64,000 bases of DNA. Source: Fodinibacter sp038330415. GTDB lineage: Bacteria > Actinomycetota > Actinomycetes > Actinomycetales > Dermatophilaceae. Below the pieces are notes generated by a model that saw only the letters and a program-made list of their open reading frames with translations, did not search any database and had not been told where the DNA came from. Below, piece after piece: positions 29,378 to 38,736 of this stretch. The position numbers were made by a program, and so were the translations under genes. Where the stretch lies: contig JBBQNZ010000004.1 of assembly GCA_038330415.1 (NCBI GenBank), positions 1 through 64,000 on the forward strand. The letters are read 5' to 3'. Positions within the stretch are counted from its first letter, which is position 1; each line of letters begins with the position of its first letter.

Positions 29378-30490
29378 TCAGGTGCCGACCAGCCGCCGGA
29401 AGCGGTCGGGGTCCGAAGGGCGCTCGGTGAGGAAGGCGAGCACCGTGTCGGCGGGGCCGAGGCCGAGCGCCGTGCCCTGCGCGAGCAGCCCCGCCAGCCC
29501 GGCCGCACCACTCTCACCGGCGTCGATGTCGTCGGTGTGCAGCAGGCGCACCGCCTCGTCGGCGTAGCAGTCGTCGACGGTGACGAGGGCGTCGTAGCCG
29601 CGCAGGTTGCTCTCGAACGCCACCGGGGAGGGCGTCCCGCAGTTCAGCCCGGCCATGCAGGTGTTGCCGGTTGCGGGCACGGAGACGAGCCGGCCGGCGA
29701 CCACGCTCTCGGTGACGCACGCGGCATCCGTCGGCTCGACGCCGACCAGCAGGCGGGCCGGCCGCGTCGCGAAGGCCCGGGCGACGGCGGCGCTCAGCGC
29801 GCCGACCCCCATCTGGGCCACGACCACCGTGGGCTCGGGCACCTCACCCGCGTCGACCGCCGCAACCACCTCGGTGAGCATCGTGGAGTACCCGTCGACG
29901 ACCCAGCCTGGCACGTCGGTGTAGCCCTCCCAGGAGGTGTCGTCGACGACGACGTGCTCGTCGTCCTCGAGTGCGGCGCTCGCGACGATGGTGTCGTCGT
30001 AGGTGCCGTCGATGACGCGCACCTCGGCGCCCTCGCCCGTGATCCGCTGCACCCGAACGGTGTTCGTGTCACGCGGCACCAGCACGATGGCGGGCAGGCG
30101 GAGCAGCCGGGCCACCCGGGCCACGGCGTGCCCGTGGTTGCCGTCGGTCGCGGCGACCAGGGTGAGGGGCATGCCGGATGCCGTGAGCACTTCGCGGAGC
30201 TCGGCCAGCGACGGCGTCGTCCCCGGTGCCCGGCCGAGCTTCGCGAGCACCGCCCGGTAGGTGGCCCACGAGGCACCGAGAATCTTGAACGACGGCATCC
30301 CGGCGCGCTCGCCCTCGTCCTTGACGAGCACCGACCGCACCCCGAGCCGGGTGGCCATCGCCGGTGACGACCGCACCGGGGTGGGGGCGAAGCCAGGCAG
30401 CGAGGCGTGGAACGAGGGGGCCGGGAGGCTGCCGCGCGGCACCCGGGACCGGTCGACGTGCGGGTTCCTGACCAGCCGGGACGTGCCCAT
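29378..30490 (-). CDS. ygeX: 2,3-diaminopropionate ammonia-lyase
   Basis: A 370-residue PLP enzyme that splits 2,3-diaminopropionate to pyruvate and two ammonia. The PLP lysine is Lys69 in PSFKILGASWATYRAV; the conserved ATDGNHGHAVARVA and VVAQMGVGALSAAV follow, with TGNTCMAGLNCGTPS near the C-terminal half. First gene of the minus-strand purine operon. The ATG at 30490 follows a TACGAT box by 6 nt, so the message is probably leaderless. In the proposed purine route this enzyme releases pyruvate and ammonium at the end. Confidence 0.92.
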   Translation of the reverse strand: MGTSRLVRNPHVDRSRVPRGSLPAPSFHASLPGFAPTPVRSSPAMATRLGVRSVLVKDEGERAGMPSFKILGASWATYRAVLAKLGRAPGTTPSLAELREVLTASGMPLTLVAATDGNHGHAVARVARLLRLPAIVLVPRDTNTVRVQRITGEGAEVRVIDGTYDDTIVASAALEDDEHVVVDDTSWEGYTDVPGWVVDGYSTMLTEVVAAVDAGEVPEPTVVVAQMGVGALSAAVARAFATRPARLLVGVEPTDAACVTESVVAGRLVSVPATGNTCMAGLNCGTPSPVAFESNLRGYDALVTVDDCYADEAVRLLHTDDIDAGESGAAGLAGLLAQGTALGLGPADTVLAFLTERPSDPDRFRRLVGT

Positions 30491-30574
30491 GTCGCCATCG
30501 TAGGGGTGACGCGACGCACGTCGTCGAGGCCCCGCGCCGACCCTAGAATCGGGGTGACCCCAGGAGGGGACGGC
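30491..30574. promoter_or_regulatory. divergent promoters of the purine cluster
   Basis: The 84 bp between ygeX and ygeW. Minus strand: TCGACG (30526-30521), an 18-nt spacer and TACGAT (30502-30497), 6 nt before the ygeX ATG. Plus strand: TAGAAT at 30544-30549, then CAGGAGGGG as the ygeW ribosome site. The same short region therefore drives both halves of the cluster and is where a regulator would act; no clear operator palindrome is visible. Confidence 0.55.
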
Positions 30575-31765
30575 ATGGACTTCGACGCCGCGGTCGGCCG
30601 GCTGGCCGCGCTGGACTCGCACGGCATCCACGGTGCCGACGTGCTGGCGACGTGGGACCTCACCGATGACGAGATGCGGGCGGTGCTCGTCACGGCCGAC
30701 GCGCTGCGGGCCCTGCGGGCGACCAACCGCAGCTGCCGGGTCGCCGACTCCGGGCTCGCCGTGTCGATCTTCCGCGACAACTCCACCCGCACCCGGTTCT
30801 CGTTCGCCTCGGCCTGCAACCTGCTCGGCCTGGAGGTGCAGGACTTCGACGAGTCCACCTCGCAGGTGGCCCACGGCGAGACGGTGCGGGAGACCGCCAC
30901 GATGGTCTCGTTCATGGCCGACGTGATCGGGGTGCGCGACGACCTCTACCTGGGGCAGGGCCACCGCGACATGGTCGAGCTGGGCGGTTACCTCACCCAC
31001 AGCTTCTCGGCCGGGGTGCTCGAGCAGCGGCCGACCCTGGTCAACCTGCAGAGCGACCTCGACCACCCGACGCAGGCGTTCGCCGACCTGCTGCACCTCA
31101 CGCACGATCTCGGGGGCGTCGAGAACCTGCGCGGGCGACGGCTCGCGATGACCTGGGCGCACTCGCCGAGCTACGGCAAGCCGCTCTCGGTGCCCCAGGG
31201 CATGGTCGCCCTGATGACCCGGCTCGGGATGGACGTCGTGCTGGCCCACCCCCCGGGCTACGAGCTCGTCGCCGACGTGGTCCGGGTGGCGCAGGGCCAC
31301 GCGGCGGCCTCCGGGGGGTCGTTCACGGTGACCGACTCCCTCGAGGAGGCCTTCGCCGACGCCGACGTCGTCTGTGCCAAGAGCTGGACGCCGTACGACG
31401 CCATGGTGGAGCGCGCCGCACTGCACGCCGACGGCGACGTCGACGGCATCCGGGCCCTGGAGGCGCGCATGCTGGAGCAGAACGCCGGCCACCGCGACTG
31501 GACCGTGACCGCCGAGCTGATGCGCACCACCCGGCGCGGGGAGGCGCTCTACCTGCACCCGCTTCCCGCCGACATCACCGGCGTCTCGTGCGACGCGGGC
31601 GAGGTGGATGCCGACGTGTTCGACGCGCACCGCACCGCGCTGTACCGGCAGGCGGGGAACAAGCCCTACACCATCGCGGCGATGGTGCTGCTGCAACGGG
31701 TCGCCGACCCGGTGCGCGTGCTGCACGACCTCTGGGACGGTGCCCAGCCGCGCTGGCGGACGTGA
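30575..31765 (+). CDS. ygeW: knotted carbamoyltransferase YgeW
   Basis: A 396-residue member of the aspartate/ornithine carbamoyltransferase superfamily. The carbamoyl-phosphate motif S-T-R-T-R is at residues 70-74 (DNSTRTRFSF), and HPTQAFADLLHL and YLHPLPADI follow as expected. The YgeW group has a knotted fold and an altered substrate site; its natural substrate is thought to come from purine breakdown (carbamoyl transfer, possibly running toward carbamoyl phosphate). CAGGAGGGG 5-6 nt before the ATG sets the start. First gene of a two-gene plus-strand operon with ygeY. Confidence 0.94.
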   Translation: MDFDAAVGRLAALDSHGIHGADVLATWDLTDDEMRAVLVTADALRALRATNRSCRVADSGLAVSIFRDNSTRTRFSFASACNLLGLEVQDFDESTSQVAHGETVRETATMVSFMADVIGVRDDLYLGQGHRDMVELGGYLTHSFSAGVLEQRPTLVNLQSDLDHPTQAFADLLHLTHDLGGVENLRGRRLAMTWAHSPSYGKPLSVPQGMVALMTRLGMDVVLAHPPGYELVADVVRVAQGHAAASGGSFTVTDSLEEAFADADVVCAKSWTPYDAMVERAALHADGDVDGIRALEARMLEQNAGHRDWTVTAELMRTTRRGEALYLHPLPADITGVSCDAGEVDADVFDAHRTALYRQAGNKPYTIAAMVLLQRVADPVRVLHDLWDGAQPRWRT

Positions 31766-31794
31766 ACCGGACCTCCACGAGAAGGAGACGACAG

Positions 31795-33006
31795 GTGCCA
31801 CAGATCGACTACGTCGCGGTCAAGGCCGCGGCCGAGGGCTACCGGGCGGACATGGTGGCGTTCCTGCGCGCGTTGATCCGCCACCCGGGGACGAGCTGTC
31901 ACGAGGAGGCCAAGTCACGGCTGGTCGTCGCCGAGATGGAGAAGCTGGGCTTCACGACCACCCGGATCGACGGGCTGGGCAGTGCGATCGGCACGATGGG
32001 CACGGGGCAGACGGTCGTCGCCTTCGACGGGCACATCGACACCGTCGGTGTGGGGAACCCCGACAACTGGACCTTCGACCCGTTCGATGGCTTCGAGGAC
32101 GACGTGCTCGTGGGTGGGCGCGGCGCCTCGGACCAGCTCGGCGGGGTGGTGTCGGCGGTGTACGGCGCGCGGATCGCGGCGGACCTCGGGCTGCTGTCCG
32201 ACGCCTACACCTACCTGGTCACCGCCACCGTGCAGGAGGAGGACTGCGACGGGCTGTGCTGGCTGTACCTCATCGAGGAGGAGGGGGTGCGTCCCGCCTT
32301 CGTGGTGTCGACCGAGGCCACCGACAACGGCATCTACCGGGGTCACCGGGGCCGGATGGAGATCCGGGTCGAGGTGGCGGGGGTGTCGTGCCACGGGTCG
32401 GCGCCCGAGCGGGGGGACAACGCGATCTACAAGATGGCCGAGATCCTGCTCGAGGTGCGCGACCTGAACGACCGCCTGCCGGGGGACCCCTTCCTCGGCA
32501 AGGGCACCGTGACGACCTCCGAGGTGTTCTCGAGCTCGCCGTCGCGGTGTGCCGTGGCCGATGCCTGCTGGGTCTCGCTCGACCGCAGGCTCACCCATGG
32601 CGAGACCTGGCAGGGTGCCCTGCGCGAGATCGAGGACCTTCCCGCGGTGAGCCGGCACGGCGCGACGGTGGCCTGCTACGACTACCACTCGGTGGCGTGG
32701 ACCGGCACCGAGTACGGGCAGCAGTGCTACTTCCCGACCTGGGTGGTGGCCGAGGACTCGCCCGAGGTGGTGGCCGCCGCCACGGCCCACCGCGCGATGT
32801 TCGGCGAGCCGCGCATCGACAAGTGGACGTTCTCCACGAACGGCGTGGCGATCGCCGGCCGGCACGACATCCCCGTCATCGGGATCGGGCCCGGGCGCGA
32901 GGACCAGGCGCACGCGCCCGACGAGCTGCAGTGGAAGGACGACCTGGTCAAGTGCGCCGCGATCTACAGCGTGCTGCCGCCGATCTACTGCGCGCAGGCC
33001 GGCTGA
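31795..33006 (+). CDS. ygeY: YgeY-type M20-like hydrolase
   Basis: A 403-residue dinuclear-zinc hydrolase of the M20 peptidase/deacetylase superfamily. His80 and Asp82 (FDGHIDTVG) and GRGASDQLGG begin the metal site; VTATVQEEDCDG supplies the catalytic glutamates. The C-terminal His ligand lies in EDQAHAPDELQ. Family members occur together with ygeW and ygeX and are called selenium-metabolism-linked hydrolases. A hydrolytic step on a linear nitrogenous intermediate is likely. Starts at a GTG with GAAGGAG 9 nt upstream, 29 nt after ygeW. Confidence 0.93.
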   Translation: MPQIDYVAVKAAAEGYRADMVAFLRALIRHPGTSCHEEAKSRLVVAEMEKLGFTTTRIDGLGSAIGTMGTGQTVVAFDGHIDTVGVGNPDNWTFDPFDGFEDDVLVGGRGASDQLGGVVSAVYGARIAADLGLLSDAYTYLVTATVQEEDCDGLCWLYLIEEEGVRPAFVVSTEATDNGIYRGHRGRMEIRVEVAGVSCHGSAPERGDNAIYKMAEILLEVRDLNDRLPGDPFLGKGTVTTSEVFSSSPSRCAVADACWVSLDRRLTHGETWQGALREIEDLPAVSRHGATVACYDYHSVAWTGTEYGQQCYFPTWVVAEDSPEVVAAATAHRAMFGEPRIDKWTFSTNGVAIAGRHDIPVIGIGPGREDQAHAPDELQWKDDLVKCAAIYSVLPPIYCAQAG

Positions 33007-33019
33007 CCCGGCCGTGTGG

Positions 33020-33064
33020 GCGGGGCCGGCCGTCACCCCGGCAGGGTGATGACCGCCCGGCCCG
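33020..33064 (+). terminator. imperfect hairpin after ygeY
   Basis: GCGGGGCCGGCCGTCACCC can pair with GGGTGATGACCGCCCGGCCCGC with small bulges. Placed 13 nt after ygeY and 85 nt before the SulP gene, so it probably separates the purine operon from the next one. Confidence 0.5.
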
Positions 33065-33148
33065 CCGGTCGCGACGATCGCGGGTAGGTCGCGCGCGCCC
33101 GTGAGAAGGGGCGCGGAGTCGGAGGCTCGAGGGAAGGGTGGTTGCCGG

Positions 33149-34921
33149 ATGAGCGTGCCCACCTCCGCACCCCCGGCACCGCAGCGCCTGTCGGGGGTGA
33201 CGCGGTTCGTGCCGGGGCTGACGCTGTTCCGCACCTACCGGCGCGGCTGGCTGCCCAAGGACCTCGTCGCCGGCCTGGTGCTCTCCGCCCTCCTGGTCCC
33301 CCAGGGCATGGCCTACGCCGAGCTGGCCGGGCTGCCCCCGGTCACCGGCCTCTACACCTCGATCCTGTGCCTGCTCGGCTATGCCGTCTTCGGCCCCTCG
33401 CGCATCCTCGTGCTCGGCCCCGACTCGTCTCTGGGGCCGATGATCGCTGCGACGATCGCACCGCTGGCGCTGGCCGGCGGGGACCCGGCCAAGGCCGTGG
33501 CGCTGGCGTCGGTGCTCGCCCTGCTCGTCGGTCTCGTGATGACGGTGGCCGGTTTTGCCCACCTCGGGTTCGTCGCCGACCTGCTGTCGAAGCCGACCCA
33601 GATCGGCTACATGAACGGCCTCGCGCTGACCATCGTCGTCGGGCAGCTGCCCAAGCTGTTCGGCTTCTCGGTCGACGCCGACGGGCTGATCGGCGAGGCG
33701 CAGGGGTTCGTCACCGGCATGGCCGACCAGCTGTTCAACACCACCGCGGCGCTCGTCGGGGTGGCGTCGCTGGCCGGCATCCTGCTGCTCCAGCGGCTGC
33801 TGCCCAAGATCCCGTCGGTGCTCGTCGTGGTCGTCCTCGCCGCGCTCACCGTCAACCTGCTCGACCTGCAGGCCGACGGCGTGAAGACCATCGGGGTGCT
33901 GCCGCAGGGGTTCCCGCCGTTCACCGTGCCGAGCGTGCCGTGGGGTGACCTGCCCGAGCTGTTCCTGGGCGCCGTGGCCATCGCCGTCGTCGCCCTGGCC
34001 GACACCATGTCGACGGCCTCGTCGTTCGCCGCCCGGCGGGGCGAGCGGGTGCACGGAGACCAGGAGATGATCGGCATCGGCGCCGCGAACATCTTCGCCG
34101 GCCTCTTCCAGGGCTTCCCGGTCAGCACGAGCGGGTCGCGCACGGCCGTGTCCGCGCAGGCCGGCTCCCGGTCGCAGGTGACGGGCGTGGTCGGCGCCGC
34201 CGTCATCGGCTTCGTGCTGGTCTTCGCGACGGAGGTCATGCAGTACGTGCCGCAGCCGACCCTGGGTGCCATCGTCATCGCGGCGGCGATCTCGCTGGCC
34301 GACATCCCCGCGACGCACCGGCTCTGGCACCTGCGCCGCACCGAGTTCGCGGTGTCGATCGCGGCGTTCCTGGGCGTCGCGCTGCTCGGGGTGCTGCCCG
34401 GCATCCTGCTCGCGATCACGCTGTCGATCCTCAACGTCTTCCGGCGGGTGTGGTGGCCGCACCAGGCCGAGCTCGGTCGCGTCGAGGGGCTGGCGGGACT
34501 GCACGACACCGGCACCTACCCGCACTCCGAGCTGCTGCCGGGCCTGATCATCTACCGGTTCGACGCCCCGCTGATCTTCGCCAACTCGCGGATGTTCGGC
34601 GACACCGTGCGGGCCATGGTGGAGGTGCACCCCGGCCTGCGCTGGGTGCTCGTGGCCGCCGAGCCGATGACCGACGTCGACACCACGGCAGCGGACATGC
34701 TCGTCGAGCTCGACACCTGGCTCAACGCGCGGGACGTGTCGCTGGTCTTCGCCGAGGTCAAGGACCCGGTGCGGGCGAAGCTCGACCGCTACGAGCTCGA
34801 GCGCACCATCGACCCGGCCCACTTCTTCCCCACCATCGACGAGGCCGTGGCCGCCTACGTCGCGCAGAGCGGCGAGACCTGGCAGGGCCCTGCCGCGGGA
34901 GACGTGAAGGAGCGTCCGTGA
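33149..34921 (+). CDS. SulP-family anion transporter with STAS domain
   Basis: A 590-residue transporter: about 12-14 membrane helices from residue ~35 to ~425, then a cytoplasmic STAS domain (residues ~450-570). The SulP signature is visible near residues 45-70 (LVPQGMAYAELAGLPPVTGLY) and in GLFQGFPVSTSGSRTAV. Typical substrates are sulfate, bicarbonate or dicarboxylates; none can be picked from sequence. The stop overlaps the start of the next gene (GTGA), so it belongs with the DAG-kinase-like and PAP2 genes. It also lies 142 nt after the purine cluster. ATG at 33149 follows GAAGGG at some distance. Confidence 0.9.
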   Translation: MSVPTSAPPAPQRLSGVTRFVPGLTLFRTYRRGWLPKDLVAGLVLSALLVPQGMAYAELAGLPPVTGLYTSILCLLGYAVFGPSRILVLGPDSSLGPMIAATIAPLALAGGDPAKAVALASVLALLVGLVMTVAGFAHLGFVADLLSKPTQIGYMNGLALTIVVGQLPKLFGFSVDADGLIGEAQGFVTGMADQLFNTTAALVGVASLAGILLLQRLLPKIPSVLVVVVLAALTVNLLDLQADGVKTIGVLPQGFPPFTVPSVPWGDLPELFLGAVAIAVVALADTMSTASSFAARRGERVHGDQEMIGIGAANIFAGLFQGFPVSTSGSRTAVSAQAGSRSQVTGVVGAAVIGFVLVFATEVMQYVPQPTLGAIVIAAAISLADIPATHRLWHLRRTEFAVSIAAFLGVALLGVLPGILLAITLSILNVFRRVWWPHQAELGRVEGLAGLHDTGTYPHSELLPGLIIYRFDAPLIFANSRMFGDTVRAMVEVHPGLRWVLVAAEPMTDVDTTAADMLVELDTWLNARDVSLVFAEVKDPVRAKLDRYELERTIDPAHFFPTIDEAVAAYVAQSGETWQGPAAGDVKERP

Positions 34922-36279
34922 CCCCACAGCCTGAACCGCACGTCGCACCGAACCACCGGCAACGGGCCGCTGCCGTGGTGGCCTACCTCGCGCTCGCCGC
35001 CGCGCTGGTGTTCCTGCTGGTCGTCTTCATCCGCCGTTGGGAGGTGCTGCTGGCGTCGCTGGTGTCGTTGTCGGTGCTGGTCGTGGGGGCCTGGTTCGTG
35101 GTGTCCCGACGGGGGGCCACCCGGCTCCTGGCCGCCGGGGTGGCGGCCGCCGCGCTCGTGATCTTCGCCTGGGTCATGCTGGCGAGCCACAGCGTGTGGG
35201 TGCTGGTGGTCGGCCTGCTTCTGGCGGCGGTCTCGACCTGGTCGGCCCGGGCCGCACTGGAGCCGCCCGGCGTCGACCCCGAGCTGCTGGTCGCCGCGCC
35301 GCGTCCCGCGCACGCGGTGCTGATCATGAACCCGTGGTCCGGGGGCGGGAAGGTCGAGAAGTTCGAGCTCGAGCGGCTGTGCCGCGAGCGCGGCATCGAG
35401 CCGATCGTGCTCTACAAGGGCTCGGACCTCCTCGCACTGGCCGAGGATGCCGTGGCGCGCGGCGCCGACGTCATCGGCATGGCCGGCGGCGACGGGTCGC
35501 AGGCGCTCGTGGCGTCGGTGGCGAGCCGGCACGGCATCGCGTTCGTCGTGGTGCCGGCCGGCACGCGCAACCACTTCGCCCTCGACCTGGGGATCGACCG
35601 GGCCGACGTCGTCGGCGCCCTCGACGCGTTCCACGAGGGGGTTGACCGGCGGATCGACCTGGCCGAGGTCAACGGCCGCACCTTCGTCAACAACGCCTCG
35701 ATGGGGCTGTACGCGGAGATCGTGCAGTCGCCCGACTACCGCGACGCCAAGCTGCGCACCGCCGCAGAGACCCTCCCCGAGCTCATCGGCCCGGCCGCGG
35801 TGCCCCTCGACCTGCGGTTCACCCTGCCGTCGGGGGAGGAGTCCGCCTCGGCGAACCTGGTGCTGGTGTCCAACAACCCCTACCAGCTCTCGCACCTGCG
35901 GGGAGCGTCGACCCGGCCACGGCTCGACGGCGGGCGGCTCGGCGTCGTGTCCGTGCTCGTGCGGGGGGCGGCGGATGCCGATAAGTTCGCCCTGCTCGAG
36001 GCCGCCGGCCAGGTCGGCCGGTTCGCGGGCTGGAACGAGTGGACGGCCACCGAGTTCGAGGTGTCCTCCGGTGGGCCGGTGGAAGTGGGGGTGGACGGCG
36101 AGGCCCTGACCATGGACCCGCCACTGCGTTTCGTGATCAGTCCCGGCGCCCTCACGATGCGACTCACCCGGTCGGCCCTCTCGCGCCGCTCGGCCGCCCC
36201 AGCCGTGCGCGTGGCGTCGGCCCCGACGCTGGGAGGCCTGTGGCACACCGCCCTCGGCCGGCCGGTGCCGGCGGCATGA
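34918..36279 (+). CDS. membrane diacylglycerol-kinase-like protein
   Basis: A 453-residue protein with four N-terminal membrane helices (residues ~17-112) followed by a lipid-kinase catalytic domain. MNPWSGGGKVEKF opens the domain; the nucleotide motif MAGGDGSQ is near residue 190 and VVPAGTRNHFALDLG near 213, the DAGK/YegS/LCB-kinase pattern. It should phosphorylate a lipid at the inner membrane. The GTG start overlaps the SulP stop, with GAAGGAG just upstream, and its own stop overlaps the PAP2 start (ATGA). A kinase beside a PAP2 phosphatase suggests a lipid phosphorylation/dephosphorylation pair. Confidence 0.88.
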   Translation: MTPQPEPHVAPNHRQRAAAVVAYLALAAALVFLLVVFIRRWEVLLASLVSLSVLVVGAWFVVSRRGATRLLAAGVAAAALVIFAWVMLASHSVWVLVVGLLLAAVSTWSARAALEPPGVDPELLVAAPRPAHAVLIMNPWSGGGKVEKFELERLCRERGIEPIVLYKGSDLLALAEDAVARGADVIGMAGGDGSQALVASVASRHGIAFVVVPAGTRNHFALDLGIDRADVVGALDAFHEGVDRRIDLAEVNGRTFVNNASMGLYAEIVQSPDYRDAKLRTAAETLPELIGPAAVPLDLRFTLPSGEESASANLVLVSNNPYQLSHLRGASTRPRLDGGRLGVVSVLVRGAADADKFALLEAAGQVGRFAGWNEWTATEFEVSSGGPVEVGVDGEALTMDPPLRFVISPGALTMRLTRSALSRRSAAPAVRVASAPTLGGLWHTALGRPVPAA

Positions 36280-36950
36280 GCCGGCCGGGCGACCCGGTCG
36301 CCGCAGGATCGGGAGGCTCGGGCGTAGAGCCGCCGGAGGAGCGGCTGGCCCGCCGACTCGAGGAGCGGGGGGTCGACGGGCACCCGGTGGCGGCCCGCAC
36401 CTCGAGGCTGTTGCACCGGCTCGGCGCTCTCGACCGATCGGCCTACGTGGCGGTCGCCCGGCTGTCGACGCCCGCGCTGGACGCGCCGCTGAGCCGGCTG
36501 TCGTATTTCGGGAACCACTCCAAGCCGTGGTTCCTCGTGGCCGGGGCGCTCGCGGTGTTCGGGGGCCCCACGGGCCGGCGTGCCGCCCTGACCGGGGTGG
36601 CCGCGATCGGCGCGGCATCCCTCGTCGTGAACCAGCCGATGAAGCTCGCCGGCGACCGTGACCGGCCCGACCGGGCCGGTCACGCAGTGCCGGAGGCCCG
36701 CTGGGTGCCCATGCCGACCTCGACGTCGTTCCCCTCCGGTCATTCGGCCTCGGCGCTCGCGTTCGCGGTGGCGGTCGGCGACGTCGTGCCGGCGCTGCGC
36801 TGGCCGCTGCGGGCGGCCGGTGCCACGGTGGCCTTCTCCCGCGTCTACACCGGGGTGCACTACCCGGGTGACGTGCTCGTGGGGGCCGCCACCGGGGCGG
36901 TCCTCGGGCGGCTGGTCAGCCGGGTCGGTCGTCGCGTCGCCTCGCGCTGA
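36276..36950 (+). CDS. PAP2-family phosphatase
   Basis: A 224-residue membrane phosphatase. The three PAP2 motifs are present: KLAGDRDRPDR (near residue 122), SFPSGHSASAL (near 155) and SRVYTGVHYPGDV (near 188-200), with the catalytic His in the last. Likely substrates are phosphatidic acid or isoprenyl pyrophosphates. Overlaps the upstream kinase gene by 4 nt. The N-terminal ~60 residues are a hydrophilic extension. Confidence 0.9.
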   Translation: MSRPGDPVAAGSGGSGVEPPEERLARRLEERGVDGHPVAARTSRLLHRLGALDRSAYVAVARLSTPALDAPLSRLSYFGNHSKPWFLVAGALAVFGGPTGRRAALTGVAAIGAASLVVNQPMKLAGDRDRPDRAGHAVPEARWVPMPTSTSFPSGHSASALAFAVAVGDVVPALRWPLRAAGATVAFSRVYTGVHYPGDVLVGAATGAVLGRLVSRVGRRVASR

Positions 36951-36972
36951 CCCGGTGCCCCACCATGGGGGG

Positions 36973-37527
36973 ATGACGGTTCCGACGCTGGTGGGGGAGC
37001 TGGTGACGCTGCGCGGGTTCCGTGATGGCGACCGGGTGGCCCGTCAGAGACACGGCTGGAACCAGGAGATCCAGCGGGGACTCGGCCATGACCGCGCCAC
37101 CGGGGCGATGACCGACGACGAGGCCGGCGCATGGGTCGACACTCTCGCGACCAGGTCCGCGGAGGGGGCGCTGGGCTGGGCCATCGAGGCCGACGGTGAG
37201 CTGGCGGGTGGGGTGTCCCTGTTCGACCCGAGGGAGGGGGGCCGCAAGGCACGGCTGGGCATCGGGATGTACGCGCCGCAGTTCCTCGGCCGGGGGCTGG
37301 GCACCGAGGCGATCCGGCTCGTGCTGCGGCACGCCTTCGGCACGCTCGGCATGCACCGGGTCGAGCTCAAGGTGCTCGACGTCAACGCGCGGGCCATCGC
37401 CGCCTACCGGGCCTGCGGCTTCGTGGATGAGGGCCGCGAGCGGGAGAGCTGCTGGGTCGACGGACGGTGGCACGACGACATCGTCATGGGGGTGCTCGAC
37501 CGCGAGTTCGTCGACCGCCCGGCCTGA
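36973..37527 (+). CDS. GNAT acetyltransferase (RimJ/RimL type)
   Basis: A 184-residue acetyltransferase resembling RimJ/RimL and related enzymes: GELVTLRGFRDGD at the start, the acetyl-CoA loop QFLGRGLGTEAI at residues ~103-114, and HRVELKVLDVNARAIAAYRACGF. Probable targets are protein N-termini, an amino acid or an antibiotic. Starts 22 nt after the PAP2 gene; an ATG 8 nt earlier runs straight into a stop. Confidence 0.85.
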   Translation: MTVPTLVGELVTLRGFRDGDRVARQRHGWNQEIQRGLGHDRATGAMTDDEAGAWVDTLATRSAEGALGWAIEADGELAGGVSLFDPREGGRKARLGIGMYAPQFLGRGLGTEAIRLVLRHAFGTLGMHRVELKVLDVNARAIAAYRACGFVDEGRERESCWVDGRWHDDIVMGVLDREFVDRPA

Positions 37528-37539
37528 GCAGGGACCACG

Positions 37540-38736
37540 TCAGCCGGCGTCGCGGCGACGCGGCAGGGTGGGGACCCCGACGTCCAGGTCGAGCAGCAGC
37601 TCGGGGCGGTCGTCGGCTGCGGTGGCGGCGTCGATGAGCTCCTGGGAGGTCAGCGGCCGGGGTGCGGTCTCGACCGGGGTGAGGACCGCGATCTCGTCGC
37701 CCACGAGGTCGAGGTCGTGCATCCGCCGCGCCGTCACCATGACCCGCGACTCGAGCGCCCCGACCATCGCGTTGTATGCCTCGACGCTGGACTGCAGGCT
37801 GCGGCCCACCTTGGCGGTGTGCCCGCCGAGGGTGCCGAGCCGGCCGTAGAGGTCGCGACCCAGGTCGAGCAGCTCGCGGGCACTGGCCGACAGGGCGTCC
37901 TGCTGCCAGGTGAAGGCGACCGTGCGCAGCAGGGCCATCAGGGCGCCCGGGCCGACGAGCACGACCCGCTGCGCCAGCGCCCGCTCGTGCAGCGAGGGGG
38001 AGGCGGCCAGCGCCGCGCCGAGCATCGCGTCGCTCGGCACGAAGCAGACGACCATCTCCGGACCCTCACGGAACGCCGACCAGTACTCCTTCGCGGCCAG
38101 CGCCGCGACGTGCCGCCCCAGCCCCGTGGCGTGATCGACGAGCAGCGCCGCGCGCTCGTCGTCCGCGAGGTCCTCGCCCTGCGCGTCGAGGAAGGCGTTC
38201 ATCGGGGCCTTCGCGTCGATCACCAGCACCTTGCCGCCGGGCAGCCGCACGACGACGTCGGGCCGCACCCCGCGGTCGTGCGCACTGACTGAGGTGACCT
38301 GCTCGTCGAAGTCGCAGCGCGGCAGCATCCCCGATGCCTCGAGCACCCGGCGCAACTGCACCTCACCCCAGGCGCCGCGCACCGTGGAGGAGCGCAGCGA
38401 ACCGGCCAGCGAGGCGGTCTGGCGACCGAGGTGCTGCGTCTCGCCCTCGACCCGGGACAGCACGGCGCGCAGCGAGCCGAACTGCTCCATGCGGTCGCGC
38501 TCGAGCGAACCGACGTGGGTCTCGACGCGCACCAGCGCGTCCTTCAGCGGAGCCAGCAGGGCGGCGGTCTCCATGTCTTCCGCCAGCGAGGTCTCGAGGT
38601 CGAGCACCCGCTCGCGCAGCAGGTCGCGCTCGGCGGCGACGGCGGCCGAGCGGGCGGCGTAGAGCAGCCGGCACACGGCCACCGCGACCCCCGCGCCGAC
38701 GACGAGACCCACTGCGGCCCAAACCCATTCGCTCAT
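37540..38736 (-). CDS. rmuC: DNA recombination protein RmuC
   Basis: A 398-residue protein with one N-terminal membrane helix (residues ~5-22), a coiled coil to ~residue 110 and the restriction-endonuclease-like RmuC core, including RGAWGEVQLRRVLEASGM, VLVIDAKAPMNAFLDA and MVVCFVPSDAML. RmuC limits DNA inversions and interacts with replication or repair structures. Two ATGs three codons apart are possible (38745 and 38736); I use the second, which directly precedes the hydrophobic segment. Convergent with the GNAT gene, 12 nt apart. Confidence 0.9.
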   Translation of the reverse strand: MSEWVWAAVGLVVGAGVAVAVCRLLYAARSAAVAAERDLLRERVLDLETSLAEDMETAALLAPLKDALVRVETHVGSLERDRMEQFGSLRAVLSRVEGETQHLGRQTASLAGSLRSSTVRGAWGEVQLRRVLEASGMLPRCDFDEQVTSVSAHDRGVRPDVVVRLPGGKVLVIDAKAPMNAFLDAQGEDLADDERAALLVDHATGLGRHVAALAAKEYWSAFREGPEMVVCFVPSDAMLGAALAASPSLHERALAQRVVLVGPGALMALLRTVAFTWQQDALSASARELLDLGRDLYGRLGTLGGHTAKVGRSLQSSVEAYNAMVGALESRVMVTARRMHDLDLVGDEIAVLTPVETAPRPLTSQELIDAATAADDRPELLLDLDVGVPTLPRRRDAG

